From assembly GCA_029820945.1 (NCBI GenBank), contig JALGUJ010000114.1:1-34801 (forward strand): DNA of 34,801 nucleotides, in the 5' to 3' direction. The notes beneath the pieces are model-generated. The model was not told where the DNA came from. It saw only the letters and a list, made by a program, of their open reading frames with translations, and ran no database searches. Made by a program: the position numbers and the translations under genes. Numbering within the stretch: the stretch's first letter is position 1; each line of letters opens with the position of its first letter. The DNA comes from Candidatus Zipacnadia bacterium (GTDB lineage Bacteria; Armatimonadota; Zipacnadia; Zipacnadales; UBA5352). This document shows, in pieces, positions 8,438 through 17,220 of the stretch.

Positions 8438-9184
8438 ATGGCCGTGCGGCTTCAGAATCAGGTGGCCATCATCACCGGGGCGGGCGGCGGCATCGGCGCG
8501 CGGATCGCCGACACGCTCGCCGGGGCGGGCGCGCACATCGTGGTCAACGACGTGGCCGAGGCGGCGGCCGAGAAGGTCGCCGAGCAGGTGCGCGGTCACT
8601 CCGTGCAGGCGCTCGTCAGCACCGCGAACATCACCGATGCGGAGCAGGTGCAGGCGATGGTCCAGGAGGTCATGGACGGCCTCGGCCGCATCGACATCCT
8701 GGTGAACAACGCCGGCATCACCCGCGACGGGCTGCTGGTGCGCATGGACGAGGAGGAGTGGGACGTCGTCATCGACGTCAACCTGAAGGGCGCCTTCCTG
8801 TGTACCAGGGCGGTGGCCCGGCCCATGATGAAGGCCCGCTACGGCCGGATCATCAACATGGCGTCGGTCTCGGGCGTCGGCGGGAACGTCGGGCAGGCCA
8901 ACTACTCGGCCTCAAAGGGCGGTCTGATCGCCCTGACCAAGACCACCGCCCAGGAGCTGGCGGGGCGCAGCATCACCTGCAACGCCCTGGCGCCGGGCTT
9001 CATCGAGACCGCGATGACCCAGGAGATGCCCGAGGAGGCGCGCCAGGCGTGGCTGGACCGCATCCCGCTCAAGCGCCCCGGTACGCCCGAGGACGTGGCC
9101 CAGGCGGTGCTGTTCCTGGCCGGGCCGGGTGCGTCGTACATCACCGGCCAGGTGATCAACATAGACGGCGGACTGATCATGTAG
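8438..9184 (+). CDS. fabG: 3-oxoacyl-ACP reductase (FabG)
   Basis: FabG reduces 3-oxoacyl-ACP with NADPH. The protein is a classical short-chain dehydrogenase of about 248 residues with the cofactor motif TGAGGGIG, the NNAG motif (VNNAGITRDGLL), the catalytic SGVGGNVGQANYSASKGG (Ser, Tyr, Lys) and the C-terminal GQVINIDGGLIM. The start is uncertain by two codons: GGAGGG at 8431-8436 is one base from ATG 8438 but seven from the in-frame GTG 8444, so initiation at 8444 may be better placed. It lies between fabD and acpP as in many FAS II operons. Confidence 0.95.
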   Translation: MAVRLQNQVAIITGAGGGIGARIADTLAGAGAHIVVNDVAEAAAEKVAEQVRGHSVQALVSTANITDAEQVQAMVQEVMDGLGRIDILVNNAGITRDGLLVRMDEEEWDVVIDVNLKGAFLCTRAVARPMMKARYGRIINMASVSGVGGNVGQANYSASKGGLIALTKTTAQELAGRSITCNALAPGFIETAMTQEMPEEARQAWLDRIPLKRPGTPEDVAQAVLFLAGPGASYITGQVINIDGGLIM

Positions 9185-9275
9185 GCCGCGCCGCTGCCGA
9201 TCGGCCTGATGCGCGGACACGGACGGGCGGCTCTCGCCCGACAGACGCAATGCACAGAACGGAGATGAGGCGACA

Positions 9276-9509
9276 ATGGCGCTGTTCGAGCAGGTCAAGG
9301 AAGTCATCGTGCGTGAGCTTTCCGTCCCCGAGAGTTGGGTGACCGAGTCGGCCACCTTCGAGGGCGATCTGAAGGCTGACTCGCTCGACGTCGTCGAGCT
9401 GGTCATGGCGCTCGAGGACGAGTTCGGCGTGGACATCCCCGAGGAGGATGCGCAGAAGATCCAGACGGTCGGTGACGCCGTCCGCTACCTCGAGGAGAAG
9501 TCGCAGTAG
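9276..9509 (+). CDS. acpP: Acyl carrier protein
   Basis: The 77-residue acidic protein carries the phosphopantetheine attachment Ser36 in the motif [17 protein letters not shown], with the usual four-helix ACP length and the ending [11 protein letters not shown]. It carries the growing acyl chain between the FAS II enzymes encoded around it. The start ATG is preceded by ACGGAGATGAGGCGACA, a weak ribosome site. The 91-base gap from fabG and 99-base gap to fabF show no clear promoter or terminator. Confidence 0.97.
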   Translation: MALFEQVKEVIVRELSVPESWVTESATFEGDLKADSLDVVELVMALEDEFGVDIPEEDAQKIQTVGDAVRYLEEKSQ

Positions 9510-9608
9510 CGGAGCGCGCGCGGTTCGTCCTGGTGACGACCCGCGGCCGCGCGCCTGTTCGGGGCGGCCGCAGGTCGAATCCTTCGTACGCTGTGAGGGC
9601 TTGACCTG

Positions 9609-10785
9609 ATGAACCCACGCGTGGTCATCACTGGAATCGGAACCGTATCCACCGCAGGTTGCGGCGTCGATGTGCTCTGGAGGGACTGCCTCGAGGGCCG
9701 CACGGGCATCGGCGTCATTGAGGCCTTCGATGTCAGCGAGTACAAGTCCCAGATCGCGGCCGAGGTGCACCCGAGCTTCGACCCCACCGAGCGCATCGAC
9801 GGCAAGCTGATCAAGCGGGCCGACCCCTTCGCGAGATACGGCATCTGGGCCGCCGACGTCGCCGTCGAAGAGGCCGAACTCGTTATAGACGACCATAATC
9901 GTGCCGATGTGGGCGTCCTCATCGGCTCGGGCATAGGAGGGATGAGCACGTGGGAGGAGCAGTTCGAGCGACTGCTCACCCGCGGACCCGACCGCGTCTC
10001 CCCCTTCCTCGTGCCCATCGGTCGTGACCGCCTGCGCGTCAGGCTCCCACGCCATGGCGGTGAGCGCCGACCTCATCGAGCGCGGGCGCGCCGCCGCCAT
10101 GATCACCGGAGGCGCGGAGGCCGGCATCTGCCGCAGCGGCCTCGCCGGCTTCTGCTCCGCCGGCGCCCTCTCCACCCGCAACGACGATCCCGAGCACGCC
10201 TGCCGGCCCTTCGACAGGGACCGCGACGGCTTTGTCATGGGCGACGGCGCCACCTGCGTGATCGTCGAGGAGCTGCAGCACGCCCTCGATCGCCGGGCGC
10301 CGATCCTGGCCGAGATCATCGGCATCGGCATGAGCGGCGACGCCCACCACATCACCGAGCCCTGCCCGGACGGCGCGGGCGCGGCCATCGCCATGACGAG
10401 GGCGCTCCAGGACGCCGGCCTGACGCCCGCCGACATCGACTACATCAACGCCCACGGACCCGGGACGCCTGCGGGTGACAGGGCCGAGGCAATCGCCATC
10501 AGCGAGGTCTTCGGGGACCTGGCCGGCAGCGTTCCCGTCTCCTCCACCAAGCCCATTCACGGACACATGCTCGGCGCGACCGGCCCCACCGAGCTGGCCC
10601 TCTGCATCAGAACACTGCACGAGGGCATCATCCCGCACACGCTCAACTGCGACGACCCCGAGCCCGAGGACCTCGACATCGTCAGGGACGAGCCACGCGA
10701 GGCAGACGTCGATCTCGTCATGTCCAACTCGTTCGGCTTTGGTGGCCACAACGTTACGCTCATTATCCGCCGCTACGACCAGTAG
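9609..10785 (+). pseudogene. fabF: 3-oxoacyl-ACP synthase II (FabF), internally deleted and frameshifted
   Basis: Frame 1 encodes a normal FabF N terminus from MNPRVVITGIGTVS to SPFLVPI (to about 10019). The frame +1 then resumes with VVTACASGSHAM (active-site Cys) at 10021 and runs on to the correct C terminus, including the catalytic-His regions NAHGPGTPAGD and STKPIHGHMLGATG and the FGFGGHN motif. In the family about 24 residues (the NM...G...GPN region) lie between VP and TACxSG. Here only one or two codons remain. So about 22 codons are missing and the frame is shifted by one. The two remaining parts total 392 codons against about 412 expected. As read, no full-length enzyme can be made. 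An assembly or sequencing deletion is at least as likely as a true pseudogene, because this elongating condensing enzyme is normally essential. Confidence 0.85.
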
Positions 10786-10828
10786 CGGCGGCCGACATGA
10801 CAGGGGGCGCTCGTCGGGTGGACGACCC

Positions 10829-11551
10829 ATGGCGCCACACGACCGGCTGGCCAGGCTGCGCGAAGAGCTCTCGCTCCAGCAGGTGCCGCGGGAACTGCTG
10901 GAGAGGGCCTTCACTCATGGCTCCTACGCGCGGGAGCAGGGCCTCGGTGAGGGGGCCAGCAACCAGCGCCTGGAGTACCTCGGCGACGCCGTCATCGACC
11001 TGGTCTTCGCCGCCTACCTCTACCAGGCCTACCCGGACCTGCCCGAGGGCGACCTGACGCGCCTGAAGGCCGCCCTGGTGCGCAAGTCCGCCCTCGCCGA
11101 GGTCGCGAGGCAGCTTCGGCTCGGGGACTACCTGCTGCTCGGGCGTGGCGAGGAGAACACGGGCGGGCGGCGAAAGGCCTCATTGCTGGCCGACCTCATC
11201 GAGGCGGTGACGGGAGCCGTCTTCCTCGCCGGCGGGTTCGGGGCCGCCAGCGAGTTCGTGCTCACGCACTTCGAGCCGCTGCTCGACGAGGTGCAGAGCC
11301 GAGACAGCCTTCGGGACCACAAGTCGGCCCTTCAGGAGATCCTTCAGGCCGAAGGGGAGCCGCCGCCCCGCTACCGGGTCGTGCGTACCGAGGGGCCGCC
11401 GCACGATCGCTGGTTCACAGTCGAGGCCATCTGCGGCGACTCCGTGGTCGGCCACGGGGAGGGCGGCTCCAAGCGAATGGCCGAACAGGAGGCCGCGCAC
11501 GAGGCGCTTGAGTACCTGGATGATTGGCTGGATGACTGCCTCGGGCAGTAG
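10829..11551 (+). CDS. rnc: Ribonuclease III
   Basis: RNase III cuts double-stranded RNA in rRNA and mRNA processing. The 240-residue protein has the signature NQRLEYLGDAVIDLV (residues 45-59, Asp53 metal ligand), the second acidic cluster in ADLIEAVTGAVFL (Asp122, Glu125), and a double-stranded-RNA-binding domain from about residue 162 ending GGSKRMAEQEAAHEALEYL. Its place after fabF is the conserved acpP-fabF-rnc arrangement. The ATG start has only a weak upstream ribosome site. The stop overlaps the beginning of the next gene. Confidence 0.95.
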   Translation: MAPHDRLARLREELSLQQVPRELLERAFTHGSYAREQGLGEGASNQRLEYLGDAVIDLVFAAYLYQAYPDLPEGDLTRLKAALVRKSALAEVARQLRLGDYLLLGRGEENTGGRRKASLLADLIEAVTGAVFLAGGFGAASEFVLTHFEPLLDEVQSRDSLRDHKSALQEILQAEGEPPPRYRVVRTEGPPHDRWFTVEAICGDSVVGHGEGGSKRMAEQEAAHEALEYLDDWLDDCLGQ

Positions 11552-13997
11552 CCGGTGCGCCGCGAGAGCGGGCCTTCTCGGCCTCGCGGTGCTGACGCTG
11601 GCCCTGCTCGCCCCTGCGACGGCGCAGCCGGCCGCGGACAACGACAGGCCTGGTCCCTACGTCTTCATCTACGGCCTGCAGGGCGCCGGCGCGGCAGAGA
11701 CCGCCCGCTCGCTGGGCTGCAACACCCTCTACCTCGACCTCCCCACCGACGCCCCGCTGAAGATCGAGCCCACGCGCGCGCTCATCGCCGAGGCCGCGCG
11801 CGAGGGGCTGCACGTGATCGTCGGGCTGCGCACCAAGCTCGCCGGCGAGTACCGCATCTCCGCCTGGGACGCCGCGTACGCAGGTGCCGTCCGGGAGTGG
11901 ATCCGGGCCGTCGTTGGCGGTCTCCAGGGCACCGCGGGCATCAGCGCCTGGGCGACCGACCACTACCTCGAGCGCGATCTGAGCCACACCGAGGCGGACT
12001 TCCGCCAGTTCCTGCTCGGCCGCTACGGCTCGCTGGCGGCGCTCAACCAGAGTTGGGGGACGCACTACGCGCGCATCGACGAGGTGACGCGCGTGCGCGC
12101 CGACGCGCTCGACCAGGACCAGGTCTACGGCGTCGGCCGGCCGTCGGTGGACCTGGCCGAGTATCAGCGGCAGGCCTTCCATGACGTGATGCGACTGTGG
12201 GCGGACGAGATCCGCGCAATCGACGCCGAGACGCCGCTGTTCACCGGTCGCATCTCGCTCTACCGGAGCCTGACCGCCATCCCCGACCTCTACGACGTGG
12301 TCCAGCCATTCATGCCGCCCGACATCCTCGAGCCCGACATCGCGACGGCCAACGTGCAGGCGGTGCAGATGGCCCGCCGGGGCGGGCGCTTCGATGTGCT
12401 CCCGTGGCTTCGCATCCCGCTGCCGCCCAGCAGGGCCTACTCCTACGCGGCGCTCTACGGCTGGGTGCTGGAGGCCGGTCTGCGGGGGGCGGTCGGCGTC
12501 GGGCTCGAGGAGTGGGAGCGCATCTCGGCCCTCACGTCGGCGCGCAACAACGCCGTGGACCAACTCGCGGCGGCGCTGGCGCAGGCGCCCTTCGCCGGGG
12601 ACGCCCCACGGCCCTCCGTCGCGGTGCTCTATGAGCCCTACGCGGCCGGCCACCAGTTCGCCGGGACGCCGGCCTACGGCTTCCTGACCGACTATGCCGT
12701 GGACGACCTCGCCTCGCTGGCCTGCGCCTACCGGCCGGGCACCATCTTCGGGGGCCTCGACTACCTCTGCCTGAGCGACCTGGCGCAGGTCGAGCTGGAC
12801 CGCTACAGCGCCATCCTCGCGCCGGCGTGCCTGTCGATTCCGCCGGAGGCGGCCGCGCGGCTCGGCGGCTACGTGGAGGGTGGAGGCGCGCTGTTCGCCG
12901 ACCTGGGGCTGGGCATGTACCAGTCGCACTCGTGGGACCCGACGCTCAGCCCGCTCGGCGCGATTCTGGGCATCTCCGAGAGCCGCGACCTCGAGGACCG
13001 CTTCGGCGGCTTCAAGGTGGGGGAGACGCATCCCGCCTTCCCGTCGGTGCGCGTCGGGATGGAGGCGGAGGGCACCTTCGTGCCGGGCGAGGGCGTCAAC
13101 CTGTCGCTCGGGCGCTTCACGCGGCGCAGCTTCGAGGGCGCCGCCACGCAGATGGAGGGCTACGCCTTCAAGGGGCCGAGCTGGTTCGTTCATCCCCGCG
13201 CCGGCGCCATCCCGCTCGCGACCCAGAGCGTGCGGTTCGATGACCGGCAGCGCCCCTACTTCCTGGGCCTGACGGTGGTGGAGGTGGGCGTGGGCCTGGC
13301 CGTCTTCGCGCCGTTCCCGGCCTGGAGCTACTGGCCGCCGCAGGACGCGCTGCACGCCGCCGTGCACTGCGACCTCTTCTCGCGCCGCGCGCGCTACAGG
13401 CTGATCTCGGACGCCCTCGTTGACTACCGCGTGGGCCTGTCCGGCTCGGACGACTGGCTGCATCTGAGCGGCCGCGGCGACGTCGCGACGGTCGAGGTGC
13501 TCGCCGGTGTCGCGGACCACCGGGCCTTCCTCGGTGCCGTCAGCACCTTCTCAGCCGCCGGGCGCACGGCCGCGGGCCTCAGGAGCGGCGTGGTGCGCCT
13601 CACCGTGGACCTGCCTGAAGGGAGCATGCGACACTGCGAGGCCATCCCGGTGCGCGTGCGGCCCGCCTCCGGCGAGGCTCACGCGCGCGTCTCGGTCTAC
13701 GGGCCGGGGCTGGTGGCGCTCGAGCTCGGCGGCGATGGCGCCGCCTGGGGTCGCGAGCGGCGCACCGGCCCTGAGGGCTTCTACGGGGGCCGCGAGACCA
13801 GGATCCGTCTCAACATCGATGACGGCCTCTACCCGGTCGAGCCCGGCTCGCGGCACGAGGTCAGCCTCGTCGAGGGACGGGACTCGACGCAGACCATGTT
13901 GGTGACCGCCGACCATCGCGGGCGGCTCGACTTCTGGCTCACCACCGCCGGCGGGCGGCTGCAGGTTAGTCCCGCGCCGGACGACGCCGGAGGGTGA
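11532..13997 (+). CDS. Secreted GH42-like (beta-galactosidase-like) TIM-barrel protein
   Basis: ATG 11532, inside the end of rnc, gives an 821-residue protein with a signal peptide of about 31 residues (Arg-rich start, Leu/Ala core, ATAQ). Residues about 40-380 look like a clan GH-A barrel. FRQFLLGRYGSLAALNQSWG (from residue 157) closely follows the GH42 consensus for F..WL..RYG.LE.LN.AWGT. Residues about 400-560 resemble the glutamine-amidotransferase-like domain of GH42 (SAILAPACLSIPPEAAARLG). The C-terminal third looks beta-rich. The position that is DNEYG in GH42 acid/base motifs reads DHYLE here (Asp143-His144-Tyr145), so the catalytic Glu is absent or displaced. It may be a binding protein or an enzyme with altered chemistry. 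In-frame ATG 11520 and TTG 11508 are alternative starts. Confidence 0.72.
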   Translation: MTASGSSRCAARAGLLGLAVLTLALLAPATAQPAADNDRPGPYVFIYGLQGAGAAETARSLGCNTLYLDLPTDAPLKIEPTRALIAEAAREGLHVIVGLRTKLAGEYRISAWDAAYAGAVREWIRAVVGGLQGTAGISAWATDHYLERDLSHTEADFRQFLLGRYGSLAALNQSWGTHYARIDEVTRVRADALDQDQVYGVGRPSVDLAEYQRQAFHDVMRLWADEIRAIDAETPLFTGRISLYRSLTAIPDLYDVVQPFMPPDILEPDIATANVQAVQMARRGGRFDVLPWLRIPLPPSRAYSYAALYGWVLEAGLRGAVGVGLEEWERISALTSARNNAVDQLAAALAQAPFAGDAPRPSVAVLYEPYAAGHQFAGTPAYGFLTDYAVDDLASLACAYRPGTIFGGLDYLCLSDLAQVELDRYSAILAPACLSIPPEAAARLGGYVEGGGALFADLGLGMYQSHSWDPTLSPLGAILGISESRDLEDRFGGFKVGETHPAFPSVRVGMEAEGTFVPGEGVNLSLGRFTRRSFEGAATQMEGYAFKGPSWFVHPRAGAIPLATQSVRFDDRQRPYFLGLTVVEVGVGLAVFAPFPAWSYWPPQDALHAAVHCDLFSRRARYRLISDALVDYRVGLSGSDDWLHLSGRGDVATVEVLAGVADHRAFLGAVSTFSAAGRTAAGLRSGVVRLTVDLPEGSMRHCEAIPVRVRPASGEAHARVSVYGPGLVALELGGDGAAWGRERRTGPEGFYGGRETRIRLNIDDGLYPVEPGSRHEVSLVEGRDSTQTMLVTADHRGRLDFWLTTAGGRLQVSPAPDDAGG

Positions 13998-14075
13998 AGG
14001 ACCCCGGGCAGGTGCGCGCCGCCGCCGCGACGAAACTCCTCTCAAAGCAACAGCAGACGAACGCAGGGGCGAGCA

Positions 14076-15104
14076 ATGAACCAGAGACTGTCGAAGATGC
14101 TGGCCGCAGTCGGGATCTCACTGCTGATCGCCGGATGTGGGGGCGGGGGCGTGATCGGAGCGATCCTGGGTCTCATCGCCGTCGGCGACGTGATCGGCGA
14201 CGTCACCGACCTGCTCGATGGCGGCGATGATGGCACGGACGTGAAGGTGTATTTCGACGGGCAGCCGCTTGACGTGCAGCCGAGCAACGGCAGACTGCAA
14301 CTGCGCGGGCTGCCCGAGGGTCGGCACCTGCTGCAGGTTACCTCCGGGAGCTACGAGGGCGCGGTGACGATCGTGGACGTGCAGCCCGACGCCGACCTGC
14401 ACCTCGGCGACCTGACGCCCGATCCGGATGGAGGCGGGCGGATCCGCGGCACGGTCACCGTGCAGGAGGGCGACGGCTCCACGCACGCGGCGGCGCGCAC
14501 CATCGTCTACGCCGTGCCCGGCGGCGCTCCGCTCGTCGGCCAGGGGGCCCAGACCGTCAACCTGCCCCCTGCCGGAACGCACTACGCGGCCTTTACCGAC
14601 GGCAACGGGGACTACGAGATCGACGCGGTCTCCCCGGGCGACTACCTCGTCACCGCGGCGATCGCCGGCCTCGCGACCGACGTGCGGCTCGTGCAGGACC
14701 TGGACCCGCGCGAGACGGTCGATGACGTGGACCTGACGCTGCAGGCGGACGCGAGTCAGACCACGGGGAGGGCCATGGGAACGGTGGCCGGACCCGCCGG
14801 CGGCGGCACCCGGTCGCTCCGGGACGCCGCTCTCCGCGCCTCCACTGCCTTCACCCCTCCGGTGCCGCAGGACACCATCGAGCGCGTCGCGGCGGCTTCG
14901 GGCGCCGCGCTGAGGGCATCGCCCTGGTTCACCTGGAGCGTCCTGAGCACTCTCACCGACGCGGGCGGCAGCTATGAGCTCCCGCTCCCCTCGGGAGCCG
15001 CGCGCATCGACTGCTTCTCATACGACTACCGGCCGGCCTTCCGGGACGTCAGCGTCTTCCTCGGCGGAACCGTGCAGGCCGACTTTGATCTCGAGGAACG
15101 ATGA
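14076..15104 (+). CDS. Predicted lipoprotein with carboxypeptidase regulatory-like domains
   Basis: The 342-residue protein has a clear lipoprotein signal: a positively charged start, a hydrophobic core and the lipobox LLIAGC with Cys21, followed by a Gly-rich stretch and a hydrophobic segment to about residue 47. Two to three beta-sandwich repeats follow, with motifs such as YAAFTDGNGDYEIDAVSPGDYLV and LTDAGGSYELPLPSGA, typical of carboxypeptidase regulatory-like or CnaB-type folds. These are structural or adhesive rather than catalytic. It is probably anchored at the cell surface or periplasm. It is 78 bases after the GH42-like gene. No specific function can be assigned. Confidence 0.7.
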   Translation: MNQRLSKMLAAVGISLLIAGCGGGGVIGAILGLIAVGDVIGDVTDLLDGGDDGTDVKVYFDGQPLDVQPSNGRLQLRGLPEGRHLLQVTSGSYEGAVTIVDVQPDADLHLGDLTPDPDGGGRIRGTVTVQEGDGSTHAAARTIVYAVPGGAPLVGQGAQTVNLPPAGTHYAAFTDGNGDYEIDAVSPGDYLVTAAIAGLATDVRLVQDLDPRETVDDVDLTLQADASQTTGRAMGTVAGPAGGGTRSLRDAALRASTAFTPPVPQDTIERVAAASGAALRASPWFTWSVLSTLTDAGGSYELPLPSGAARIDCFSYDYRPAFRDVSVFLGGTVQADFDLEER

Positions 15105-15143
15105 GGCCGCCCTCCGCGCAGGCGTCTGCTCGGAGGCACCACC

Positions 15144-16073
15144 ATGACAGGGAGCGAACGGGTTTTCGGCGCGGAGGTGCGGCGCCGCTACAACATGCTC
15201 CTGGCGCTGGCGACGATCGTCGCCGCCGGGGCACCCTTCGGGCTGGGGCTGCTCGTCCTGGCGCTGTTCTGGCCGGAGGGCAGCGGTCCCATCCCGGCGC
15301 TGGTCACCTGCGTCGCCATCGTCCTCGCCCCGGTCGGAACCTGGCTGGTGCACAACCGGATGGCACTGGCCGGGAACGCGACGCTGCGCCGGCGCGTCGG
15401 TGAGCGGATCGGCGCCGACGACGACCTCTTCCCCGCCGGCGTCGAGCCAGTCTTCGTCGGCTTCTCGCCCGGTGAGGCGCAGCTCGTGTGGGACGGGGAC
15501 ACCGACCGCGATATCGGCTTCCTGGCCGCGTGGGGCGATTCGCTCGTCTACTACGGCGACGAGTTCGCCTGGTACCTCCCCCGCGACCGGATCGACACCA
15601 TCGAGCCGCTTCAGCCCGTGGCCGGGATCAGCCGCATCCTGGTGCGCTGGCACGCGCCGCGGGAGAGCAACCGGGCCCTGACACTCGTCTCACGGGAGGC
15701 GACGGACCTGCGCGGCGCGCGGCGCGCCACCTGGGAGCTGCTTCAGCAGCTCTACGCCTGGGTGGCCCGCCCCGCCGAGACCGCGCAGGCGCCGCCGAAG
15801 CTCGGCATGCCGCCCACCGACCTCGCGGGCGGCAGGCCCGTGGACGCCGTGCCGGGCGGCTCCTGCGCCGTCCTGCTGGCCCTCATCACGGCCACCGCCG
15901 TCGCGGCCTGGCAGGTGACGCAGCCGCTGGTGCGCGTCGAGAAGTACTCCCACGCCGTCCTCGCGGCGGGCGGGGTCTTCGTCCTGGGCTTCGCCGCCGT
16001 CAGCGCCGTCCTGAGGCTGCTCCAGTGGGCCGAAGAGCGAGATGAGGCCGACGAGGCCACGTCGTGGCAATAG
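15144..16073 (+). CDS. Membrane protein of unknown function
   Basis: The 309-residue protein is not recognised. Hydrophobic segments at about residues 20-45, 48-68, 245-265 and 272-295 predict four membrane helices, arranged as two hairpins around a soluble domain (residues 70-235). That domain has a beta-rich pattern with WGDSLVYYGDEFAWYLPRDRI, reminiscent of a PH-like fold, but this is only a resemblance. The start ATG is preceded by GGAGGCACCACC, a good ribosome site. It ends 13 bases before alanine racemase, so they may be cotranscribed. No catalytic motif was found. Confidence 0.6.
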   Translation: MTGSERVFGAEVRRRYNMLLALATIVAAGAPFGLGLLVLALFWPEGSGPIPALVTCVAIVLAPVGTWLVHNRMALAGNATLRRRVGERIGADDDLFPAGVEPVFVGFSPGEAQLVWDGDTDRDIGFLAAWGDSLVYYGDEFAWYLPRDRIDTIEPLQPVAGISRILVRWHAPRESNRALTLVSREATDLRGARRATWELLQQLYAWVARPAETAQAPPKLGMPPTDLAGGRPVDAVPGGSCAVLLALITATAVAAWQVTQPLVRVEKYSHAVLAAGGVFVLGFAAVSAVLRLLQWAEERDEADEATSWQ

Positions 16074-16074
16074 C

Positions 16075-16089
16075 AGGAGGGTCCACGTG
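16075..16089 (+). promoter_or_regulatory. Ribosome binding site deciding the alr start
   Basis: AGGAGGG at 16075-16081 lies five bases before GTG 16087. It immediately follows the stop codon of the preceding membrane protein. This strong site sets GTG 16087, not the upstream in-frame codon at 16042, as the start of alanine racemase. Confidence 0.8.
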
Positions 16090-17220
16090 CGCCCCGCTTC
16101 TCTCCAGGTAGACCTCGATGCCATCAGGACCAACGTCCGCGCCATCAGGGCGCTTCTTCCTCCGCACACTCAGGTCGCCGCCGTCGTCAAGGCCAACGCC
16201 TACGGCCACGGCGCCGTGGCCGTCAGCCACGCATGCCTCGACGCGGGCGTCAACATGCTCTGCGTGGCCATCCCGGATGAGGGGGTCGAGCTGAGGCAGG
16301 CCGGCATCGGCGCCCCGATCCTGGTGCTGGGTCCTCCCGACGCGGAGGAGGCGCGGCTCTACGTCGAGCACGACCTGGCGTCCACGGTCAGCGAACCGAG
16401 TCATGCGACGATGCTGGCGGAGGCCGCGAAGCGTGCCGGGCGGCCCGCGCGTGTCCACGTCAAGCTCGACAGCGGCATGGGACGCCACGGAGCGCGGCCC
16501 GCGGTGGCCGGTGCGCTGGCCAGAATCCTGGCCGGCAACCCCCACCTCAGCGTCGAGGGGCTCTTCTCGCACTTCGCCGACGCCTGCAACCCCGACCTCT
16601 CCTGGTCCCGCGGCCAACTCGAGCGGTTCAGGAGCATGGTCGAGGAGTTCGGCGGCGCCGGAGCCGGCCCGCGGCCGCTGATCCACATGGCCAACAGCGC
16701 GGGCATCGTGCGCCTGCCCGGCGCGCACTTCGACGCCGTGCGCCCCGGCGCGATCCTCTACGGCATGAACCCGGGCTTCGATCCCGAGCTGATGCCGGGC
16801 GGGATCCGGCCCGCGCTGGAGCTGAGGTGCCGGATCGGCGCGCTGAAGCCGGTCGAGGCCGGGGCGCCCGTCGGCTACAACTGCTCGTGGCATGCCCCGC
16901 GCAACAGCCGCATCGCGGTGCTGCCCGTCGGCTACGCCGACGGCTACCCGCGCGCGCTGTCGAACAACGCGGAGGTGCTGGTCGGCGGCCGCCGGTGCCC
17001 GCTGGTCGGGATGGTCTCGATGGATGCGGTCACCGTGGACGTGACGGATGTGCCGGCGGCGGCGATCGGCGACGAGGCGGTGCTCATGGGGGCGCAGGGC
17101 GCCGAGCGCATCACGGTCGAGGAGCTGGCGCGGCGCGCGGGCAGCATCGTCGAGGAGATCGCGGGCCGGCTCTCCCGGCGCCTGCCGCGCACTTACGTCA
17201 ACGGGAGCGAGGGGCGATGA
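16087..17220 (+). CDS. alr: Alanine racemase
   Basis: Alanine racemase supplies D-alanine for peptidoglycan from L-alanine, using pyridoxal phosphate. The 377-residue protein has the PLP-binding Lys35 in VVKANAYGHG, a phosphate-binding HMANSAG region, the GMNPG...substrate loop, the second-barrel Tyr region VGYNCSWHAPRNSRIAVLPVGYADGYPR, and GMVSMDAVTVDVTD. All are family hallmarks. GTG 16087 is fixed by the AGGAGGG site. The stop TGA overlaps the ATG of homoserine kinase in an ATGA, so translation of the two genes is likely coupled. Confidence 0.95.
   Translation: MRPASLQVDLDAIRTNVRAIRALLPPHTQVAAVVKANAYGHGAVAVSHACLDAGVNMLCVAIPDEGVELRQAGIGAPILVLGPPDAEEARLYVEHDLASTVSEPSHATMLAEAAKRAGRPARVHVKLDSGMGRHGARPAVAGALARILAGNPHLSVEGLFSHFADACNPDLSWSRGQLERFRSMVEEFGGAGAGPRPLIHMANSAGIVRLPGAHFDAVRPGAILYGMNPGFDPELMPGGIRPALELRCRIGALKPVEAGAPVGYNCSWHAPRNSRIAVLPVGYADGYPRALSNNAEVLVGGRRCPLVGMVSMDAVTVDVTDVPAAAIGDEAVLMGAQGAERITVEELARRAGSIVEEIAGRLSRRLPRTYVNGSEGR

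Noticed and set aside
9577..9596. GAATCCTTCGTACGC, similar to the reverse complement of a segment near 23700
   Set aside because: Only about 14 of 15 bases match and there is no larger structure, so chance is likely.
10024..10785. Independent small beta-ketoacyl synthase starting at GTG 10024
   Set aside because: It lacks the N-terminal half of the thiolase fold, and the missing half lies directly upstream in another frame, so it is the second part of a broken fabF.
11415..13520. Very long open frame on the minus strand opposite the GH42-like gene
   Set aside because: It mirrors the codon periodicity of the plus-strand gene, a common effect in GC-rich DNA. The plus-strand product has a signal peptide and family motifs, the minus-strand one has none.
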